64,000 bases of DNA from Gracilimonas tropica DSM 19535 (GCF_000375425.1 NZ_AQXG01000003.1:310001-374000), one strand, 5' to 3'; positions 8,387 through 17,602 are shown, counted from the first letter of the stretch. A program made the numbers and translations. Notes: generated by a model not told the origin, from the letters alone.

Positions 8387-8656
8387 TTACTTACGGATAC
8401 CGAGTTCTTTGATGAGTTCTCTGTATTTCTCGATATCGTTTTTCATCAAATAGTTTAACAACCTTCTTCTTTTACCAACCATTTTAAGTAGTCCACGGCG
8501 AGATGCATGATCTTGCTCATTTTCTTTCAGGTGTTCGGTAAGGTCATTAATTCTTTTGGTAAGAAGGGCAATTTGTCCCTCAGTGGAACCCGTATCGGTT
8601 TCACTGTTACCAAACTTCTTAAAGATTTCTTTTTTTTCTTCTGCGGTTATGCTCAT
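8387..8656 (-). CDS. rpsO: 30S ribosomal protein S15
   Basis: 89-residue S15, the normal length. Four-helix pattern with the GDTGS-type loop here written as [19 protein letters not shown], the [16 protein letters not shown] segment that contacts 16S rRNA helices, and RRRLLNYL near the C terminus. S15 is a primary binder of the 16S central domain. It is transcribed from a well-formed Bacteroidota-type promoter (8701-8731) with a leader of about 38 bases. Confidence 0.97.
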   Translation of the reverse strand: MSITAEEKKEIFKKFGNSETDTGSTEGQIALLTKRINDLTEHLKENEQDHASRRGLLKMVGKRRRLLNYLMKNDIEKYRELIKELGIRK

Positions 8657-8700
8657 TGCAATGTTTTAATTAATGCTTGTATAAATCGATTTATAGTTAA

Positions 8701-8731
8701 CAAAGATATGGGTTTTTCAGGATATGAACAA
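8701..8731 (-). promoter_or_regulatory. Bacteroidota-type promoter of rpsO
   Basis: On the minus strand TTG (8731-8729) is separated by 20 bases from TATCTTTG (8708-8701), an exact TAnnTTTG -7 element at accepted spacing. Transcription would begin near 8695. Confidence 0.7.
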
Positions 8732-8841
8732 TGTTGGGATGAGTTAAAGTATTTTCAAAAAACTGTGCCTTAAATATAATTCCGGGTAAATACAATTTAA
8801 CCCACTGATGTTTGATCTTTATCAGGAAGTTCAAATTTAAT

Positions 8842-8887
8842 TTGCGTAGCCATTTACCTACACTTATATTAGTAGTCACTTAACTAC
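8842..8887 (+). promoter_or_regulatory. Promoter with two identical-pattern operators before the ArsR operon
   Basis: Two copies of GTAG-N8-CTAC-ACTT occur at 8846-8861 and 8872-8887, 26 bases apart. They sit on a possible promoter TTGCGT (8842-8847), 17 bases, TATATT (8865-8870), so one copy overlaps the spacer and the other the expected start site. The arrangement fits autorepression by the ArsR protein encoded just downstream. The repeats are directly visible; the binding protein is inferred. Confidence 0.6.
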
Positions 8888-8908
8888 ACTTTTAAACCAT
8901 TCTCCCCT

Positions 8909-9232
8909 ATGAAATTACGCCGAGATCCCTTTCATGCCATTGCAGATCCAACCCGGCGAGCGATCCTGGTTTTACTGGTAGCACAAACCATGACCGCCGG
9001 AGCTATTGCCAAAAACTTTAATACTTCCCGGCCTACCATTTCTAATCATTTACAAATACTCACCGAATGCGACCTGCTTAAAAAAGAGCAGCATGGGCGA
9101 AAAATCTATTACCAAATTAAACCGGAGGGCCTAAAAGAAATAGCGAGTTTTATTGAACCTTTCCGAAAATTATGGGATGACCGTTTTAACAAACTGGAAA
9201 CGATCATGAAAAACTACCAATCAGAAAAATAG
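8909..9232 (+). CDS. ArsR/SmtB-family winged-helix repressor
   Basis: 107-residue winged-helix regulator with the [10 protein letters not shown]-terminal signature and a recognition helix in [18 protein letters not shown] (about residues 48-65), then the wing ([11 protein letters not shown]). It lacks the Cys motif of metal-sensing ArsR members and resembles the subgroup that sits beside SRPBCC proteins and represses its own operon. It is the first gene of a four-gene operon and probably binds the paired operators at 8846-8887. The inducing signal cannot be read from the sequence. Confidence 0.88.
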   Translation: MKLRRDPFHAIADPTRRAILVLLVAQTMTAGAIAKNFNTSRPTISNHLQILTECDLLKKEQHGRKIYYQIKPEGLKEIASFIEPFRKLWDDRFNKLETIMKNYQSEK

Positions 9233-9237
9233 AAAAA

Positions 9238-9699
9238 ATGGAAAGGAAAACTAAGGTTCACGCAGAAGATAACCGCCATGATATCCTCATAAAAAGAGAA
9301 TTTGAACTCCCCTTGAATTTACTTTTTAAAGCTTATACCGAGGCCGACATTTTTGAGCAGTGGATGAATACCAAGGTGGTAAAATTTGATATACAAAAAC
9401 ACGGCAGCTTCCGATTTGAGACCACAGACCCTTCAGGGAACAAGCATGGATTTAACGGCTCTATCCATGATTTCATCCCAAACCATAAAATTACCCGCAC
9501 CTTTGAAATAGAAAATTCTCCTTTTCCTGTACAGCTTGAGTTCCTTGAATTTGAAAAAAGGTCGGCTGATACCAGCCAACTAACAATTCATATGATATTT
9601 AAGTCTGCAGAGGTCAGAGACCAGATCCTGAAATTACCATTTACCCAAGGCCTTTCCATGGCGCTAAATCGCTTGGAAAAAATTGTCAATAATTTATAA
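9238..9699 (+). CDS. SRPBCC (AHSA1-type) ligand-binding domain protein
   Basis: 153-residue protein starting 5 bases after the ArsR stop. It has the AHSA1/START-like pattern: REFELPLNLLFKAYTEADIFEQWM near residues 19-42, a central set of strands, and a long C-terminal helix with LPFTQGLSMALNRLEKIV. The fold makes a hydrophobic pocket, and members bind lipids or aromatic compounds. Pairing of such a protein with an ArsR regulator is common and suggests a small-molecule response. No catalytic residues can be assigned. Confidence 0.82.
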   Translation: MERKTKVHAEDNRHDILIKREFELPLNLLFKAYTEADIFEQWMNTKVVKFDIQKHGSFRFETTDPSGNKHGFNGSIHDFIPNHKITRTFEIENSPFPVQLEFLEFEKRSADTSQLTIHMIFKSAEVRDQILKLPFTQGLSMALNRLEKIVNNL

Positions 9700-9728
9700 T
9701 AGATAACCAAAATTTATGGAGATAAATT

Positions 9729-10100
9729 ATGAATATAACGCTATGGACTCTTCAAATTCTTCTTGCTCTGCATACTTTAACAGGTTCAATATGGAAATTT
9801 ACTAATCCTGCAGAAAAAGCTATACCCTCTTTAAAAGCAATTCCTCACGCTGTCTGGATTTCATTTAGTGGTATTGAGATCGTTTTGAGCGTGTGTTTGA
9901 TTCTTCCTTTATTTAACCGCTCATTGGGTATTTTTGCCAATGTAGCCGTGATATGTATTGCAGCAGAGATGTTGTTTTATTGTATAGTCCATTTATTATC
10001 CGGTGAAACAAATCACAGCCCCATATTTTATTGGGGTGCGGTAGCTGTAATTTGTTTATTCATCGCTTATGGAAGATTTGTAATTCAACCCTTTAAATAA
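9729..10100 (+). CDS. DoxX-like four-helix membrane protein
   Basis: 123-residue integral membrane protein with four hydrophobic segments (about residues 5-22, 42-64, 68-90 and 99-117) and the DoxX-like start pattern ALHTLTGSIWKFTNP followed by a P-H-A-V-W segment. DoxX-family members are small inner-membrane proteins of mixed or unknown function. It lies 29 bases after the SRPBCC gene on the same strand and is presumably under the same ArsR control. Confidence 0.72.
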   Translation: MNITLWTLQILLALHTLTGSIWKFTNPAEKAIPSLKAIPHAVWISFSGIEIVLSVCLILPLFNRSLGIFANVAVICIAAEMLFYCIVHLLSGETNHSPIFYWGAVAVICLFIAYGRFVIQPFK

Positions 10101-10111
10101 AATCCAGAAAG

Positions 10112-10702
10112 ATGAATCGTATGAATCCCAAGGTGGACTGGTTTTTCGAGAAAGACACTAAGTGGCAGAAAGAATTCAATAAACTACGAACAATCATTCT
10201 TGATTGTGGACTTCAAGAGACATTGAAATGGGGACACCCCTGCTATACTTTCAAATCCAATAATATCGTATTGATTCACGGATTCAAAAACTACTGTGCC
10301 CTTTTGTTTCATAAAGGGGTTTTATTAAAAGATCCGGAGCATATCCTTATTCAGCAGACTAAAAACGTACAAGCAGCCCGACAGATCAGATTTACTGATC
10401 TGGAAGAAATAGTAGAGTTGGAAGCATCACTCAAAGCGTACATCTTTGAGGCTATTGAAGTTGAAAAGGCCGGACTGGAAGTGGATCTAAAGGAAACCAA
10501 GGACTTTGAAGTAGCAGAAGAATTTCAAGCCAAATTGGATGAGAATCCTAAACTGAAAAGAGCCTTTGAATCGCTGACGCCGGGTCGTCAAAGAGGATAC
10601 CTTTTACATTTTTCAGGTGCCAAGCGGTCTGAAACCAGAACTCGCCGAGTTGAAAAATACATCCCACATATTCTGAATGGAAAAGGTTTAAATGATCAAT
10701 AG
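10112..10702 (+). CDS. YdeI/OmdA-type protein with DUF1801 domain
   Basis: 196-residue cytoplasmic protein. An N-terminal DUF1801 (YdhG-like) domain spans about residues 10-115 (LKWGHPCYTFKSNNIVLIHGFKNYCALLF), and a C-terminal OmdA-like segment at about 130-190 has the family ending LTPGRQRGYLLHFSGAK then SETRTRRVEKYIPHI. Family members are widespread with no settled biochemistry. It begins 11 bases after the DoxX-like gene and completes the accessory operon. Confidence 0.85.
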   Translation: MNRMNPKVDWFFEKDTKWQKEFNKLRTIILDCGLQETLKWGHPCYTFKSNNIVLIHGFKNYCALLFHKGVLLKDPEHILIQQTKNVQAARQIRFTDLEEIVELEASLKAYIFEAIEVEKAGLEVDLKETKDFEVAEEFQAKLDENPKLKRAFESLTPGRQRGYLLHFSGAKRSETRTRRVEKYIPHILNGKGLNDQ

Positions 10703-10723
10703 GTGGGAAATTGGCCCTAAAAG

Positions 10724-11653
10724 TCAGCCTAAAATCTCTAAACTTTTTTGTTTATCTGAAGCAAGTTGAGCTTTGAGTTCTTCAATCCCATCGAACTTTT
10801 GTTCATCACGAATACGATCTACAAAACGAATCTGAATGGTGTCTCCATATATTTCCCAATCAAAATCAAAGATGTTTACTTCAATGGTTCTTTCCGGATC
10901 ATCGAAGGTTGGGCGAACTCCTATGTTCATCATTCCACCAAACCACTCACCTTTGACACGGACTTTTACAGCATAAACTCCATTTTTCGGAATCACTTTA
11001 TTTTCGTGTTCTGGTTTCAGATTTGCAGTGGGATAACCAATAGTTCTGCCCCGTTCATCGCCATGTATTACAATACCATTCAATAAATATTCTCTTCCGA
11101 GGTATTCTGCTGCTTTCTTTACATCACCGTCATCAGCCAGTGTTTTCCGGATCAAGGTACTGCTGATGGTAACTTCTCCCATTTCCTGTTTAGAAACTAC
11201 ATGAGAAGCAAAGCCAAGCTCCTTTCCTAATTTCTCGATGGTATCGATTGTACCTTTACGATCGCGCCCAAAATGGTGGTCGTAACCTATCACAAATTCA
11301 CTTACCCCTATCTTCTCATGAATAATATCGCGGACAAATTCTTCTGAGGTAAGCAGGGAGAAGTCCCGGTCAAATGGGATAACAAGCAAAATATCTATTC
11401 CCAGATCTTCCAGAATCTCACAGCGTTCTTTTAATGTAGTAAGGAGTTTTATCCCCCCTTTACCGGGATTGATGATCTCTCGGGGATGGGGATCGAAAGT
11501 AACCACAACACTACGGGCATTACGCTTTTTCGCTTTTTTAACCACAGTTTCCATCAGCTTTCGGTGCCCAAGATGAACGCCATCAAAGGTGCCTACTGTA
11601 ACTACAGTATTGGGTTCACGGGTACAATTTTTAAGCTCGATCAGCTTTCCCAT
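10724..11653 (-). CDS. ribF: Bifunctional riboflavin kinase/FMN adenylyltransferase
   Basis: 309-residue enzyme making FMN from riboflavin and FAD from FMN. The N-terminal adenylyltransferase domain carries TVGTFDGVHLGHRKLM (about residues 19-34, HxGH nucleotide motif) and the ISSTLIRKTL segment. The C-terminal flavokinase domain begins near residue 185 and includes GDERGRTIGYPTANL and the MNIGVRPTF segment. Length is typical. Its start overlaps the truB stop by 13 bases, so translation is probably coupled. Last gene of the rimP-nusA-infB-rbfA-truB-ribF operon. Confidence 0.96.
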   Translation of the reverse strand: MGKLIELKNCTREPNTVVTVGTFDGVHLGHRKLMETVVKKAKKRNARSVVVTFDPHPREIINPGKGGIKLLTTLKERCEILEDLGIDILLVIPFDRDFSLLTSEEFVRDIIHEKIGVSEFVIGYDHHFGRDRKGTIDTIEKLGKELGFASHVVSKQEMGEVTISSTLIRKTLADDGDVKKAAEYLGREYLLNGIVIHGDERGRTIGYPTANLKPEHENKVIPKNGVYAVKVRVKGEWFGGMMNIGVRPTFDDPERTIEVNIFDFDWEIYGDTIQIRFVDRIRDEQKFDGIEELKAQLASDKQKSLEILG

Positions 11654-12384
11654 ATCTCCTTCAATTTATCTGCAAGGTCGTGTGGATGTAATGCATCATC
11701 CACTAAATAATGTCCGATGGCGGTCCGTTCCAATCCACTTAAATACGCTTTTGAAGCTAACGCTTCGCCAAGGTCTCTTGCAAGCGAGCGAATATACGTG
11801 CCTTTGCTGCACTGTGTTTTTAAGGTAAGTTTTGGAGGATTGAAATCAAGAATTTCGTGATTGTGAAAAGTGATCTGCCGGGGCGGACGTTCCACTTCTT
11901 CTCCCTTTCTGGCGAGTTCGTATAATTTCTTTCCACCGTATTTTAACGCCGAATACATGGGCGGAACCTGGTTCACCGTTCCGGTAAATTGCTCTGTCAA
12001 AACTTGCTTTACTTTTTCTTTGGTGATATGCTTCCAGTCGCCTTCTTCATGCGTCTCGCCTTCCGCATCATACGTAGTGGTAGATCGGCCAAAAGTAATT
12101 TCTGCTATATAAGTTTTTGGAAGGTCCTGTATCATAGAAATGGATTTGGTTGCCTTTCCACAACATAAAATCAGGAGCCCGGTTGCCAGCGGATCCAAAG
12201 TGCCGGCATGGCCTGTTTTTTTTACCCGAATGCGTTTTCTAAGAAATTTGACGACATCAAAACTGGACCATTCAAGAGGTTTATTGATCAAAAAGATCGC
12301 ACCGGTTTTTAAGTCCGTTTCTTTATTGGGAAGGCTTTTTTTCCCGAAAACCGGAATATCATCCAAAGGAATAGCTCGGGCCAT
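11641..12384 (-). CDS. truB: tRNA pseudouridine-55 synthase
   Basis: 247-residue TruB that forms pseudouridine at position 55 in the T loop of tRNAs. The catalytic Asp is Asp64 in HAGTLDPLATGLL, and the KPLEWSSFDVV and VPPMYSALKYGGKKLYELARKG segments are conserved. The protein ends soon after the catalytic domain and lacks the full C-terminal PUA domain of the longer E. coli enzyme, as is common in this phylum. It starts 5 bases after rbfA and overlaps ribF. Confidence 0.95.
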   Translation of the reverse strand: MARAIPLDDIPVFGKKSLPNKETDLKTGAIFLINKPLEWSSFDVVKFLRKRIRVKKTGHAGTLDPLATGLLILCCGKATKSISMIQDLPKTYIAEITFGRSTTTYDAEGETHEEGDWKHITKEKVKQVLTEQFTGTVNQVPPMYSALKYGGKKLYELARKGEEVERPPRQITFHNHEILDFNPPKLTLKTQCSKGTYIRSLARDLGEALASKAYLSGLERTAIGHYLVDDALHPHDLADKLKEIWES

Positions 12385-12389
12385 GCAGG

Positions 12390-12764
12390 TCAGCTTTCGC
12401 TTTCTGAGTCAGTATCTTCTTCAGGGATATCTACCTTTTTGAAGAGCTGTTCGATCTTGTTCACATATTCGGCAGTATCATCCTGATAGAAATGCAATTC
12501 AGGAATTTTTCGCACCTGATTTTTGATCTTCGAAGCCAATTCATACCGAATTTCATCAATATGTTCATTAATGAATTGATAGACGGGTTTTTCATCCCTT
12601 CCGGGAGAAAAAACACTCAAATAGACCTTTGCAATCGACAGATCATCAGTCATCCTTACATTTGTGACGGTCACAAAAGTGCCATCAGGTTGATAAGAAC
12701 GTTGAATAATTTGTCCAAGGTCTTTTTTTATAACCGCTGCTAATCTCTCTGGTCTGAAACCCAT
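12390..12764 (-). CDS. rbfA: Ribosome-binding factor A
   Basis: 124-residue RbfA, a KH-type 30S assembly factor that binds helix 1 of 16S rRNA during late maturation and cold growth. The pattern R-x-E-R-L-A-A-V-I-K-K-D-L-G at the N terminus, VTNVRMTDDLSIAKVYLSVF in the middle, and IRYELASKIKNQVRKIPELHFYQDDT toward the end match the family. A short acidic C-terminal tail follows. It lies between infB and truB, as in many bacteria. Confidence 0.95.
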   Translation of the reverse strand: MGFRPERLAAVIKKDLGQIIQRSYQPDGTFVTVTNVRMTDDLSIAKVYLSVFSPGRDEKPVYQFINEHIDEIRYELASKIKNQVRKIPELHFYQDDTAEYVNKIEQLFKKVDIPEEDTDSESES

Positions 12765-12839
12765 GACTTCTAAATCTAAATAATTCTAATTCAAACCTGC
12801 CTGAAGTAATTTTAAAGAACCTTTGCCAGGTTAACGTTT

Positions 12840-15608
12840 TTATCCGGCAGAATCTTCGAGAGTACGTTTCTGCTCAATGATCTTGTAGCTTTCGATCTGA
12901 TCGCCAACTTTGATATCGTTATATCCCTGAATACTAATACCACATTCATATCCGGATGTAACTTCTCTAACGTCATCTTTGAACCTCTTAAGAGTATCGA
13001 TCTCACCGTCATAGATCACAACCCCTTCACGAACCAAACGGATTGGATTATTGCGTTCGATTTTACCTTCAGTTACATAACAACCCGCGATAGTGCCTAC
13101 TTTGGAAACTTTGAAGGTTTCCCGGACTTCAACAACACCCATCATTTGCTCTTTCAATTCAGGTGATAGCAATCCTTCAAGGGCATCACGGACTTCATCA
13201 ACAGCATCATAGATAACACTGAAGAGTCGAATATCGATTTCCTCTTCTTCAGCCAGCTTACGAGCCTGTGAAGTTGGGCGAACCTGGAAACCAATGATAA
13301 TCGCGTCCGAAGCAGAAGCCAGAAGAACATCTGATTCTGAAATTGCCCCGGCTCCGGTGTGGATGATGTTAACGGCAACTTCATCAGTACTTAATTTTTG
13401 AAGTGAACCGGATAGTGCTTCAATGGAACCGTCTACATCCGCTTTCACAATCACATTAAGTTCAGAAACTTCACCAAGCGCAAGGCGACGTGAAATATCG
13501 TCAAGCGTCATATGCTTGGTCTTACGCATGGCCTGTTCGCGGCGAATCTGCATACGCTCATTAGCCACTTCTTTAGCAATTTTTTCATCCTCAGCAACAA
13601 CCAGTTTATCACCGGCTTGAGGCATTTCATCAAACCCCATAAGCTGTACAGGTGTTGAGGGGCCAGCTTTTTCAACGCGCTGACCATGTTCGTTTTCCAT
13701 TGCTCTAACCCGACCAAAACAAGGTCCGGCCACAAAAGGGTCTCCTACTTTCAAAGTACCGCCCTGAACAAGAATATTGGCAACAATTCCTTTTCCTTTA
13801 TCCAAACGTGCTTCAAGAACAACACCGTCAGCGCGGCGATCAGGGTTCGCTTTAAGTTCAAGCAATTCTGATTCGATCAGTACTTTTTCAAGCAAATCTT
13901 CGATGCCTTGTCCGGTGTGAGCCGAAACTTCAGCGTACTGAACCTGTCCGCCATATTCCTCAACAATTACATCATGCTCAGCCAATTCGGCTTTAATTCG
14001 ATCGGGGTTAACACCCTCTTTATCCATCTTGTTGATGGCAACTACGATAGGCACACCGGCAGCTTTAGCGTGGTTGATGGCCTCAATGGTCTGAGGCATC
14101 ACGGAATCGTCACCGGCAACCACCAGAATAACGATATCCGTTGCTTGAGCACCACGAGAACGCATTGCGGTAAAGGCTTCGTGACCCGGAGTATCAAGGA
14201 AAGTGATCTCATTATCATTATGTACTACCTGATATGCACCTACGTGCTGGGTAATACCACCGGCCTCACCGGCTGCCACTTTTTCTTCACGAATGTAATC
14301 AAGCAAAGAAGTTTTTCCGTGGTCAACGTGTCCCATTACCGTAATAATTGGAGCACGTGGTTTAAGTTCTTCTTCGGAATCTTCAGGAATGGTTAATTCT
14401 TCATCAAGTTCTTCCGCATCAATAAATTCAACTTCTTTGCCGAATTCTTCGGCTACAAGTTCGATGGTACCTGCATCCAGTCTCTGGTTAATGGTAATCA
14501 TCAACCCAATGGACATACACACAGAAATAATGTCATTCACACCAACATCCAGCAGATCAGCTAACTCATTAGCTGTGATGAACTCAGTAGTCTCTATAAC
14601 ATCAGACTCGAGTTCCTCCATTTCCTGCTGCTTTTGCAGTTCTTCCTCACGTTCTTCTTTTCGCTCCCGGCGACGTTTTTGACGCTTACTTCCAACCGTT
14701 TTGGAAGACTTCATTTTCTTCAGCGTCTCTTTCATCATTTTATCAACGTCGGTCTCGTCGATCTCACTCTTACGCTTTTTCTTCTTACCGCCTTTTTTAG
14801 ATTTTTTGGATTTCTTATCCGTATCACCGGAATCGTCGTCCTTACGATCTTTACGACGCTTACGTTTTTTACGTGGCTTACGATCGCTTGTAAAAGAAGC
14901 TTTTCCTAATACTTTGGTACCCTTTAATTTACCGGCGGAACCACGAATTACTTCCTTATCCTCTTCATCATCTTCGTCTTCGTCATCCTCTTCTTCGTCC
15001 GCTTCAGCCTCTTTTTCTTCAGCTTTAGCCTTTTCTTCTTCCTCTTTTCTGGCGGCTTCTTCAGCTTCTTTTTTCTTTTTGGCTTCGGCTGCTTCTTTTT
15101 CCTTCCGGGCTTTTTCTTCGGCTTTGCGTTTCTCTTCTTCCTCTTTTGCTTTCTTAGCTTCGGCCTCTTTTTTCTCTGCTTCTTCTTTTTTCTTTTTGGC
15201 TTCGGCTTCTTCTTTGGCTTTAGCCTCGTCTTCGGCTTCATCCAGAGGCTCAAGACTTTCTATGTCTTCTTCCGGTTCAAGTTCCGGGGCTTCATCTTCA
15301 GGTTCCAAACCAATGGTCTCTTCAATAGGCTCCAGCACATTATCGAGCGTCACACTATCGTTACGCTGATTCATCATTTGACTGCGCCGGCTTTCGTACT
15401 CTTCACGAGCTTTTTCGTGATCAGCACTCTTTGCCTTATCCTCCCCATACACTCCTTCCAGAACCTCATACATATCAGGCTGTATCTTGAAGTTGGGACG
15501 GTTGGCTACATCAAAGCCCTGATCATTCAGCGTATCTACGATAGACTGGGTAGCTACGTTAAACTCGGATGCAACTTTAAAAAGTGGTTTTGGTCTTTTA
15601 GACGACAT
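12840..15608 (-). CDS. infB: Translation initiation factor IF-2
   Basis: 922-residue IF-2, a GTPase that brings fMet-tRNA to the 30S complex and promotes subunit joining. A short IF2N-like segment at residues 1-55 is followed by about 280 residues of very low complexity: an acidic block (98-128), a long alternating K/E/A region (128-205), an acidic run and a basic lysine-rich block (245-290). A second IF2N-like domain lies near 345-395. The G domain starts at about 425 ([28 protein letters not shown]), then domains II, III and the C-terminal tRNA-binding barrel. The extended N terminus is longer than usual; the core is standard. Confidence 0.97.
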   Translation of the reverse strand: MSSKRPKPLFKVASEFNVATQSIVDTLNDQGFDVANRPNFKIQPDMYEVLEGVYGEDKAKSADHEKAREEYESRRSQMMNQRNDSVTLDNVLEPIEETIGLEPEDEAPELEPEEDIESLEPLDEAEDEAKAKEEAEAKKKKEEAEKKEAEAKKAKEEEEKRKAEEKARKEKEAAEAKKKKEAEEAARKEEEEKAKAEEKEAEADEEEDDEDEDDEEDKEVIRGSAGKLKGTKVLGKASFTSDRKPRKKRKRRKDRKDDDSGDTDKKSKKSKKGGKKKKRKSEIDETDVDKMMKETLKKMKSSKTVGSKRQKRRRERKEEREEELQKQQEMEELESDVIETTEFITANELADLLDVGVNDIISVCMSIGLMITINQRLDAGTIELVAEEFGKEVEFIDAEELDEELTIPEDSEEELKPRAPIITVMGHVDHGKTSLLDYIREEKVAAGEAGGITQHVGAYQVVHNDNEITFLDTPGHEAFTAMRSRGAQATDIVILVVAGDDSVMPQTIEAINHAKAAGVPIVVAINKMDKEGVNPDRIKAELAEHDVIVEEYGGQVQYAEVSAHTGQGIEDLLEKVLIESELLELKANPDRRADGVVLEARLDKGKGIVANILVQGGTLKVGDPFVAGPCFGRVRAMENEHGQRVEKAGPSTPVQLMGFDEMPQAGDKLVVAEDEKIAKEVANERMQIRREQAMRKTKHMTLDDISRRLALGEVSELNVIVKADVDGSIEALSGSLQKLSTDEVAVNIIHTGAGAISESDVLLASASDAIIIGFQVRPTSQARKLAEEEEIDIRLFSVIYDAVDEVRDALEGLLSPELKEQMMGVVEVRETFKVSKVGTIAGCYVTEGKIERNNPIRLVREGVVIYDGEIDTLKRFKDDVREVTSGYECGISIQGYNDIKVGDQIESYKIIEQKRTLEDSAG

Positions 15609-15672
15609 ATAAGTGATTTAAATGTGAGCTCTTTAAACTAAGGATTTTTAAGTGGAATTGCCGACTCAGACT

Positions 15673-16929
15673 TTAATCTTCGTCTTCAAACTCGTAGGCA
15701 ATTACGCTCATAATCTTCTCAGCGAGCTCGGGATCTATTTCTTCGTTCGTTCTGCTTACTAATTCATCTGCATTCAGCTCCAATACTGCACGAGCGGTAT
15801 CACAGCCAATATCATGTAGAAGTTGAATAACTTCAGGCCCGAAATCGACTTCAAACTCGTCGATATCAATATCATCTTCGGCTTCTACTTCACGATAAAC
15901 ATCAATTTCTACTCCGGCTAATTTGGAAGCGAGTCGGATATTAACCCCTCCTTTACCAATAGCTTTTGATACTTCATCGGCCGGCACTAATACATTAGCA
16001 TGCTTAGTATCTTCATCTAGTTCAACTTTGAGAACTTCTGCAGGCTGTAAAGCGCGTTTAATAAACTCGATCTTATCCGGGGTGAAATTGATCACATCGA
16101 TGTTCTCATTTTGAAGTTCCCGAACTATTGCATGGATACGAATTCCTTTCATCCCAACACATGCACCAACTGGATCAACTCTTTCATCGTGAGAAAGAAC
16201 GGCCACTTTGGATCGATCGCCGGGAGCACGGGCTATTCGCACTAACTCGATGATTCCATCAAATACTTCCGGAATTTCATTCTCGAATAATCGCTCCAGG
16301 AATAATTCTGAAGTCCTTGAAATAATTACTGTGGGATTACCATTCCGCATGCGTACTTCGGTAACCACTGCACGTATGGTGTCTCCTTTCCGGTAACGAT
16401 CTTTGTAGATCTGTTCACTTTTTGGAAGTAACAGCTCTACCCCGTTATGATTAACCAGGATATCTTTGTTGTGGCGAACCTGATAGACGTCACCAAGAAT
16501 GATCTCGCCTACACGGTCGGTATAATCTTCATAAATATTGTCTTTTTCTATCTCTCGAATACGCTGCGCCAACTGCTGTCGCGCCATAGTAACTGCACGG
16601 CGGCCAAAGTCAGTGATCTGTATTTCCTGTGCCAATTCATCATAAAGCTCGATATCAGGATCAACCTTTTGAGCATCTTCCAACGAAATCTCAGCAACAG
16701 GGTCGGTAAGTTCATCAGATGGAACCACTTCCTGCACGTGTAAGATCTGAATTTCTCCCCGGTCTGCATTCAGGATCACCTCAAACGCATCGTCCGTCTC
16801 ATATTTCTTTCGAATCATAGTTCGGAACACATCTTCCAAAATGGAAAGAAGCATATCTCTATCAATGCCTTTCTCGTGTGCGATCTCAGCGAACGAGGAG
16901 ATGATCTGTTTTGATAATTCGTTTTGCAT
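15673..16929 (-). CDS. nusA: Transcription termination/antitermination factor NusA
   Basis: 418-residue NusA, which binds RNA polymerase and modulates pausing, termination and antitermination. An N-terminal polymerase-binding domain (about 1-130) precedes an S1 domain (about 135-200, LGDVYQVRHNKDILVNHNG) and two KH domains, the second with SKAIGKGGVNIRLAS near residue 325. The C-terminal region holds a single helical repeat (IGCDTARAVLELNADELVS), making it shorter than the 495-residue E. coli form with two acidic repeats. It sits between rimP and infB in the usual operon. Confidence 0.96.
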   Translation of the reverse strand: MQNELSKQIISSFAEIAHEKGIDRDMLLSILEDVFRTMIRKKYETDDAFEVILNADRGEIQILHVQEVVPSDELTDPVAEISLEDAQKVDPDIELYDELAQEIQITDFGRRAVTMARQQLAQRIREIEKDNIYEDYTDRVGEIILGDVYQVRHNKDILVNHNGVELLLPKSEQIYKDRYRKGDTIRAVVTEVRMRNGNPTVIISRTSELFLERLFENEIPEVFDGIIELVRIARAPGDRSKVAVLSHDERVDPVGACVGMKGIRIHAIVRELQNENIDVINFTPDKIEFIKRALQPAEVLKVELDEDTKHANVLVPADEVSKAIGKGGVNIRLASKLAGVEIDVYREVEAEDDIDIDEFEVDFGPEVIQLLHDIGCDTARAVLELNADELVSRTNEEIDPELAEKIMSVIAYEFEDED

Positions 16930-16942
16930 TTGTTTTAGGGAC

Positions 16943-17413
16943 TTAAATTACGGGGATTATTTTGGTTTCAACGATGGCTTCGAATGGAATTTTGGTTTCC
17001 ACTTCATCTTCGTCTGTAACAGCCACCATCTTTTCCGAAACTCCGGTGATGACACCTTCAATTTTTTTATATTCGCCTGCCGAATTCTTGAACTTTACGG
17101 TAGCAACGCGTCCTTCGTTCTTTTTGTATTGACGCTTATCACTTAACGGCCGGCTCAAACCGGGAGAAGAAACATTCAAGCGATATTTCTTATCAAACAT
17201 ATCATGGGCGTCAATTAAAAAACCCAATTCCCGGCTTATTTCCGAGCAATGGTCAATGTTAACTCCGCCGGATTCATTATCCAAAAGCACCCAAACTTCT
17301 GTTTGACCACCTCCGGTTTTGATCTCCACATCCACTACAAACAAATTATGCTCATCTGCAAGCGGTGCAGCTAAATCCTTAATATTTTGTAAGATATCAA
17401 TTTGCATTTTCAT
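16943..17413 (-). CDS. rimP: Ribosome maturation factor RimP
   Basis: 156-residue RimP, a 30S maturation factor. The N-terminal alpha/beta domain includes EHNLFVVDVEIKTGGG and the CSEISRELGFLID segment, followed by the NVSSPGLSRPLSDKRQYKKNEGRVATVKF motif that marks the family (central LNVSSPGLSRPL). A C-terminal SH3-like strand domain ends with FEAIVETKIIPVI. I start at ATG 17413 instead of the in-frame TTG at 17428; a second ATG at 17407 is possible. First gene of the long translation operon, preceded by a promoter and a leader hairpin. Confidence 0.93.
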   Translation of the reverse strand: MKMQIDILQNIKDLAAPLADEHNLFVVDVEIKTGGGQTEVWVLLDNESGGVNIDHCSEISRELGFLIDAHDMFDKKYRLNVSSPGLSRPLSDKRQYKKNEGRVATVKFKNSAGEYKKIEGVITGVSEKMVAVTDEDEVETKIPFEAIVETKIIPVI

Positions 17414-17426
17414 CGAATTCTGAGAC

Positions 17427-17456
17427 AAAAAAAAGTGAGTGCCTTTCGACGCTCAC
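17427..17456 (-). promoter_or_regulatory. Leader hairpin with U8 tract before rimP (candidate attenuator)
   Basis: On the minus strand GTGAG (17456-17452) pairs with CTCAC (17439-17435) around a 12-base loop, with one possible extra G-C pair past a mismatch, and is followed immediately by eight T (17434-17427). The hairpin begins at or next to the predicted transcription start and ends 13 bases before the rimP ATG. It has the shape of a weak intrinsic terminator within the leader of the nusA-infB operon. Confidence 0.5.
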
Positions 17457-17463
17457 CGAGATT

Positions 17464-17494
17464 CAAAGGTAGCTCTATTTCGCCTAAATTTCAA
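17464..17494 (-). promoter_or_regulatory. Bacteroidota-type promoter of the rimP-nusA-infB operon
   Basis: On the minus strand TTG (17494-17492) is separated by 20 bases from TACCTTTG (17471-17464), an exact TAnnTTTG element. Transcription would begin near 17457, giving a leader of about 44 bases. Confidence 0.7.
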
Positions 17495-17602
17495 TGTAAA
17501 CAAAGTTATTCCAACAGATTCATTTTTGGTTTCATCGGATTTGCTATTAATTTACTGATCTCTCTTTCGCAATATCACAATCCACACAAAAATATATATT
17601 CA

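Noticed and set aside
12765..12839. Inverted repeat AACCTG/CAGGTT between infB and rbfA
   Set aside because: Only 6 bp with a long loop and no T-run, so not a convincing terminator.
14701..15369. 222-codon serine-rich open frame on the plus strand
   Set aside because: It is the antisense shadow of the K/E/A-rich N-terminal region of infB; its composition mirrors that repeat.
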